A stretch of DNA of 64,000 nt, from NCBI GenBank assembly GCA_025370075.1, contig CP073016.1:744001-808000 (forward strand), read 5' to 3'. This stretch comes from Chryseotalea sp. WA131a. GTDB taxonomy: Bacteria; Bacteroidota; Bacteroidia; Cytophagales; Cyclobacteriaceae. Within the stretch, counting starts at the first letter, position 1; each line of letters starts with the position of its first letter. The notes beneath the pieces were generated by a model. That model saw only the letters and a list, made by a program, of their open reading frames with translations, was not told the origin of the DNA and ran no database searches. The position numbers and the translations under genes were made by a program. Positions 60,621 to 64,000 of the stretch are shown piece after piece.

Positions 60621-62204
60621 TCAGAACTCATAACCAATCTTCATTAAGTTCTTCTTTATTTCCTTGTCCAACTTACCAGCCTTCTCCATTTGCTCGGCTA
60701 ATGTGGCTGTTAAACTTTTCATCTTTTTATCAAATCCCTTTTTGTCTTCTTTAACTTCTTTAAAGTCAATATAACGTCCGGGAGTCAGCACATAATTGTT
60801 CTTGCGTATTTCTTCAACGTTGGCCGATTTGCACAAACCAGGAATGTCTTTGTACCTCACCCCCGGCCCCTCTCCACGGGGAGAGGGGAGCGCCCTCCAT
60901 TGATGATAGATGTTTGCAATTTTCAGAATGTCAGCATCATTCAACTCCTTTTGTTTCCGGCTAATCATCGAACCAATTTCACGGGCATCAATAAACAGGA
61001 TTTCATTGCTGCGGTTTCTGAATTTGCTATTGGTTTTATTTCTTGAAAGAAACCATAAGCAAGCTGGAATCTGCGTATTGTAAAATAATTGAGGTGGGAG
61101 AGTCACCATACAATCCACTAAATCATTCTCAATCAATTCTTTTCTTATTTGCCCTTCCGTGGAAGTATCACTGCTCATACTTCCGTTCGCCAAAACAATA
61201 CCTGCTGTTCCGTTTGGAGCAAGTTTACTTATGAAATGTTGGAGCCACGCATAGTTGGCGTTCCCAGTTGGTGGAATTCCATATTTCCATTTATGCGTTT
61301 CAGCTTTGTTAATGTTGTAGTCACTAACATTGAAAGGAGGATTGGCAATAATGTAATCAACTTTCAATTCTGGAAATTTGTCGTTCATCAATGTGTCACC
61401 CAACTCAATTTTTGCATCAATGCCGCGAATAGCCAAATTCATTTTAGCCAGCCGGAATGTTGTTGGGTTGCTTTCTTGGCCGTAAACTGAAATCTTTCCT
61501 TTACGGTGTTCGTGCAATTCAATAAACCTTTCGCTTTGTACAAACATTCCACCGCTTCCGCAGCAACCGTCATAGACGCGCTTCTCAGGTTCAGGTGCAA
61601 GCATTTCAACTAAAAGTTTTACAATACTTTGTGGTGTGTAAAACTGTCCGCCTTTCTTGCCTTCGGCATCAGCAAACTGACCAAGGAAGTATTCGAATAC
61701 AAAACCTAAGACGTCCCCGCCTCCCGGACGGGCAGGTTTGCCTTTACCATTTCCATTTTTGCTCAATGTAATTGAGCCGATTAAGTCAGTGAGTTCACCT
61801 AATCGTTGCTTATCGAGTGCTGGTCGACCATAGTCTTTAGGTAAAACACCTTTGAGCGTAGGATTATCCTTTTCAATAGAATCCATTGCATCGTCAATGT
61901 CCTTGCCAATGGTTGGTAATTTTGCTCTGCCTTGTAACCATTTCCAGCGAGCGGATGGAGGGACGTAGAAAACTCGTTCGGCTGTGTATTCATCTTTGTC
62001 TTCGGGGTCTGCTCCTGTTTTCTTCTTCTCTCCTTCTAATTTTTGATAGAGTTCGTCAAAAGCGTCAGAGATATATTTAAGGAAGATGAGTCCCAGTGCA
62101 ACGTGCTTGTACTCGGCAGCATCCATGTTGTTCCGGAGTTTGTCGGCTGCTGTCCAGAGTTTCTTTTCTAATTCGTGGTTCTCGGTCATTAAATCGTTGC
62201 TCAA
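60621..62204 (-). CDS. hsdM: Type I DNA methyltransferase subunit HsdM, with two repeat-derived insertions
   Basis: 527 aa N6-adenine methyltransferase. N-terminal helical domain (HELEKKLWTAADKLRNNMDA), AdoMet motif YDGCCGSGGMFVQ near 212, catalytic NPPF in IIANPPFNVSDY near 286, and the C-terminal KNNYVLTPGRYIDF. Two insertions do not belong to the family: PARPGGG at about 157-163, where GNGKGK should run straight into DVLGFVFEY, and LPSPRGEGPGVR at about 437-449, between WRA and YKDIPGLCKS. Both derive from dispersed GC-rich palindromes (61713-61740, 60856-60892), are in frame and avoid the motifs. No hsdR gene follows or precedes. Confidence 0.93.
   Translation of the reverse strand: MSNDLMTENHELEKKLWTAADKLRNNMDAAEYKHVALGLIFLKYISDAFDELYQKLEGEKKKTGADPEDKDEYTAERVFYVPPSARWKWLQGRAKLPTIGKDIDDAMDSIEKDNPTLKGVLPKDYGRPALDKQRLGELTDLIGSITLSKNGNGKGKPARPGGGDVLGFVFEYFLGQFADAEGKKGGQFYTPQSIVKLLVEMLAPEPEKRVYDGCCGSGGMFVQSERFIELHEHRKGKISVYGQESNPTTFRLAKMNLAIRGIDAKIELGDTLMNDKFPELKVDYIIANPPFNVSDYNINKAETHKWKYGIPPTGNANYAWLQHFISKLAPNGTAGIVLANGSMSSDTSTEGQIRKELIENDLVDCMVTLPPQLFYNTQIPACLWFLSRNKTNSKFRNRSNEILFIDAREIGSMISRKQKELNDADILKIANIYHQWRALPSPRGEGPGVRYKDIPGLCKSANVEEIRKNNYVLTPGRYIDFKEVKEDKKGFDKKMKSLTATLAEQMEKAGKLDKEIKKNLMKIGYEF
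60856..60892. repeat. GC-rich palindrome inserted in hsdM (LPSPRGEGPGVR)
   Basis: CCCCTCTCC-ACGG-GGAGAGGGG (60867-60888) is a perfect 9-bp stem with a 4-nt loop, preceded by CACCCCCGG. It encodes LPSPRGEGPGVR in HsdM. I recall the same type of palindrome as a frequent dispersed repeat in Bacteroidota. Confidence 0.85.
61713..61740. repeat. Second GC-rich insertion in hsdM (PARPGGG)
   Basis: CTCCCGGACGGGCAGGTTTG, encoding PARPGGG in HsdM. The core TCCCG...ACGGG...CAGGTTTG is shared with the palindromic element at 62275-62373. Confidence 0.8.
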
Positions 62205-62274
62205 AAAGTTAAGCTGACAAAATACGCAAATTTGAGTATAATAACCGCTTTTTCGGGTTGTTGGCGGGTGGGGA

Positions 62275-62373
62275 TTTGGCTCTTGCCATAGCTCCCGTTA
62301 AAAGACGGGACAGGTTTGGTGTCGCGGTGGGTTTGTACACCTGCCGGTAGGCAGGGCTATGGCATGTGCCAAA
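62275..62373. mobile_element. 99-bp MITE-like palindromic element
   Basis: Terminal inverted repeats TTTGGCTCTTGCCATAGC (62275-62292) and GCTATGGCATGTGCCAAA (62356-62373) match at 16 of 18. Inside are TCCCGT-6-ACGGGA (62293-62310) and CCTGCC-GGTA-GGCAGG (62340-62355). It lies in the gap upstream of hsdM. Confidence 0.75.
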
Positions 62374-62412
62374 AGCGCGGGGGGTAATTCGGAGCACAAT
62401 CTTTTTAAAAAT

Positions 62413-62660
62413 GCGAAGGGTCGGCTGTATTTTTAAAGTTCTCCGTTCTAATTCTCAGGTTCTCCCGAAGCCATTCACTTGTCCACGTAACTAGAATGAA
62501 TTTGTCTGTACGCGTCAAATATTCCTCGGTCGTGGAGTTGTGCAGATTTTTCTTTCATTGTCCCATGTAGTCCAAGAACAACTGAATATAATTCGTCATA
62601 ACCATCTCAAAATCAATAGCAATACAAAAAGCGCATTCATCTAAAGGATTGCCCCAATAC
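62413..62660 (-). pseudogene. Possible decayed open frame upstream of hsdM
   Basis: Reading the minus strand, one frame gives YWGNPLDECAFCIAIDF, MVMTNYIQLFLDYMGQ, a stop at 62557-62555, then TEEYLTRTDKFILVTW and SEWLRENLRIRTENFKN. The composition is protein-like but the stop breaks it and no start is clear. No family recognised. The remainder of the 374-765 gap shows nothing else. Confidence 0.25.
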
Positions 62661-62765
62661 AAACTTTTCTAAGCTCAAAAACTCTCCTTATGCATTTGAA
62701 CAATACTCCAAAGTTTGCAATATTTGACCTTTCTAACCTTTCGCGTCAAACGTACAACAACGAGT

Positions 62766-64000
62766 ATGAAGAACTACATCAAGTATCACCCTTGGCACAT
62801 TGTCGAAGAGGGTTTCGATAGCCATCTCAACCGCATTTCTGAAAGTTTGTTCAGCCTCGGAAATGGCCGAATGGGGCAGCGTGCCAATTTTGAAGAACGC
62901 TATTCAGGCGATACGCACCAAGGAACGTATGTGGCCGGTGTTTACTATCCAGACAAGACACGTGTGGGCTGGTGGAAAAATGGCTACCCCGAATATTTTG
63001 CCAAAGTATTGAATGCCCCTAGCTGGATTGGCATCCAAATTAAAATCGGTAAAAATGAATTGGATTTCGATAAATGCAAAGTCAGTAATTTCAAGCGCGT
63101 GCTGGATATGCAGCAAGGACTTTTGCACCGAACGTTTACTGCCACTTTGCCCGATGGCAAAAAACTAAAAGTAGATGCTAAACGGTTTTGTAGCATGGCC
63201 GATGGGGAAGTGGGGGCAATCCGATATGCGATTACTCCGATCAATTTCACGGCCAATGCCACCATCACCCTTTCGGTTGATGCCGATGTTGTAAACAAAG
63301 ACTCTAACTACGATGAAAAATTTTGGAATGAAGTTTCGAAAGAAGCAAAAGCGGGGTTGGCCTTGGTAACAGCCGAAACGAGAAAAACATTGTTTCACGT
63401 AACCATGGCCACAACCTTCGCCATTCACACGGATGGAAAAAAAGCAAAAGTGACTGTGAAGGCCAACAAGCGCGAAAAGTATGCCGACAATGTAGTGGTG
63501 ACGGTATTGAAGAAGGGCATTGAAACGGTTATCTATAAATATGCTGCGGTGCTTTCATCAGAGAATCATTCCAAAAAGAAAATACAAGACAATGCCAAGA
63601 AAAAGCTGAATGCTGTTTCATTAAAAGGGTATGATAAATCGTTTGCCGAACACGTAGCCGTTTGGGAAAATATTTGGAAAAAGTGCGACATCACCATTGA
63701 TGGCGATGTAGCCGCGCAACAAGGCATCCGGTTCAATATCTTTCAATTGATGCAAACCTACACTGGCGATGACGCTCGATTGAACATTGGACCCAAAGGT
63801 TTTACAGGTGAGAAATACGGTGGCAGCACGTACTGGGATACCGAAGCCTATTGCTTGCCTTTTTACTTAGGGACATCCGATCCTAAAGTAGCCCGTAATT
63901 TGTTGGTTTATCGCTACAAACATCTCCCCAAAGCGATTGAAAACGGTAAGAAACTTGGCTTTAAAGATGGAGCAGCCTTCTACCCCTTTGTAACCATGAA
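62766..64000 (+). CDS. Glycoside hydrolase family 65 protein, 5' part only
   Basis: 411 codons visible; the frame is open to the window edge. The N-terminus NYIKYHPWHIVEEGFDSHLN, SLFSLGNGRMGQRANFEE and YYPDKTRVGWWKNGYPEYFA are the GH65 N-terminal beta-sandwich pattern. Near residue 357, KYGGSTYWDTEAYCLPFYLG corresponds to the start of the (alpha/alpha)6 catalytic barrel. GH65 enzymes are maltose, trehalose or kojibiose phosphorylases or hydrolases; the catalytic Glu is outside the window. The first ATG at 62766 is a good start. Confidence 0.9.
   Translation, partial: MKNYIKYHPWHIVEEGFDSHLNRISESLFSLGNGRMGQRANFEERYSGDTHQGTYVAGVYYPDKTRVGWWKNGYPEYFAKVLNAPSWIGIQIKIGKNELDFDKCKVSNFKRVLDMQQGLLHRTFTATLPDGKKLKVDAKRFCSMADGEVGAIRYAITPINFTANATITLSVDADVVNKDSNYDEKFWNEVSKEAKAGLALVTAETRKTLFHVTMATTFAIHTDGKKAKVTVKANKREKYADNVVVTVLKKGIETVIYKYAAVLSSENHSKKKIQDNAKKKLNAVSLKGYDKSFAEHVAVWENIWKKCDITIDGDVAAQQGIRFNIFQLMQTYTGDDARLNIGPKGFTGEKYGGSTYWDTEAYCLPFYLGTSDPKVARNLLVYRYKHLPKAIENGKKLGFKDGAAFYPFVTM

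Noticed and set aside
1..64000. CRISPR arrays, tRNA and rRNA genes
   Set aside because: No regularly spaced repeats, no cloverleaf with a GGTTCAA-type arm in a proper context, and no rRNA core sequence was seen on reading both strands.

Overview
The window reads as chromosomal DNA of a Bacteroidota bacterium, most likely of the Cytophagales type. The signs are a type IX secretion C-terminal sorting domain, MlaFE, OmpH and LptE envelope genes, the long-form IspG, several STAND/TPR/TonB-box-style envelope proteins, and promoters of the Bacteroidota type (TTTG - about 19 nt - TAnnTTTG, clearest before the OmpH gene). Coding density is high. I saw no rRNA, tRNA or CRISPR array.

Layout. 0-9.9 kb: an NtrY-like histidine kinase, a Uma2-type nuclease-fold protein, an MlaE/MlaF lipid ABC pair, an SDR oxidoreductase, a conserved protein of unknown role, an NSS-type sodium symporter and a TerB-like protein. 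9.9-11.2 kb: one ISKra4-like insertion sequence with matched ends and a frameshifted transposase. 11.2-21.4 kb: an ABC-F ATPase, a small membrane protein, a hydrolase, ispG, a POT/OPT peptide-uptake pair and a second TerB-like protein. 21.4-29.1 kb: groES-groEL with a strong terminator, then a minus-strand series miaB, sigma54 activator, lptE, a repeat-helical protein and secG. 29.1-34.4 kb: gamma-carbonic anhydrase, an OmpH chaperone, and an unusual transporter-HEAT-cNMP fusion. 34.5-45.5 kb: a tightly packed four-gene cluster of a membrane-anchored nSTAND1-WD40 protein, an outer-membrane barrel, a lipoprotein and a 1775-residue T9SS-exported protein with 12 Ig-like repeats. It faces a two-gene phosphorelay (hybrid kinase plus sigma54 response regulator). 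48.8-58.9 kb: TerB-like, rhomboid, holA, a giant TPR protein with an outer-membrane barrel partner, a SPOR protein and an ExbB/ExbD/TonB energy module. 58.9-62.2 kb: a broken type I restriction locus (hsdM, dinD, truncated hsdS, no hsdR). 62.8 kb to the end: the 5' part of a GH65 phosphorylase/hydrolase.

The most notable structure beyond the genes is a set of dispersed short repeats. Some are word-like runs of 7-10 nt units between genes (5.3, 13.1, 26.2, 27.5, 49.9, 54.3, 57.6 kb). Others are GC-rich palindromes (60.9, 61.7, 62.3 kb). Several have entered coding sequence: two in-frame insertions in HsdM, the signal-peptide region of the 54.3 kb barrel protein, the LptE N-terminus and the MiaB C-terminus. 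The nSTAND1-WD40/T9SS cluster is the best candidate for an undescribed system: its predicted topology may place an NTPase in the cytoplasm and the WD40 propeller in the periplasm, next to genes for outer-membrane and surface proteins.
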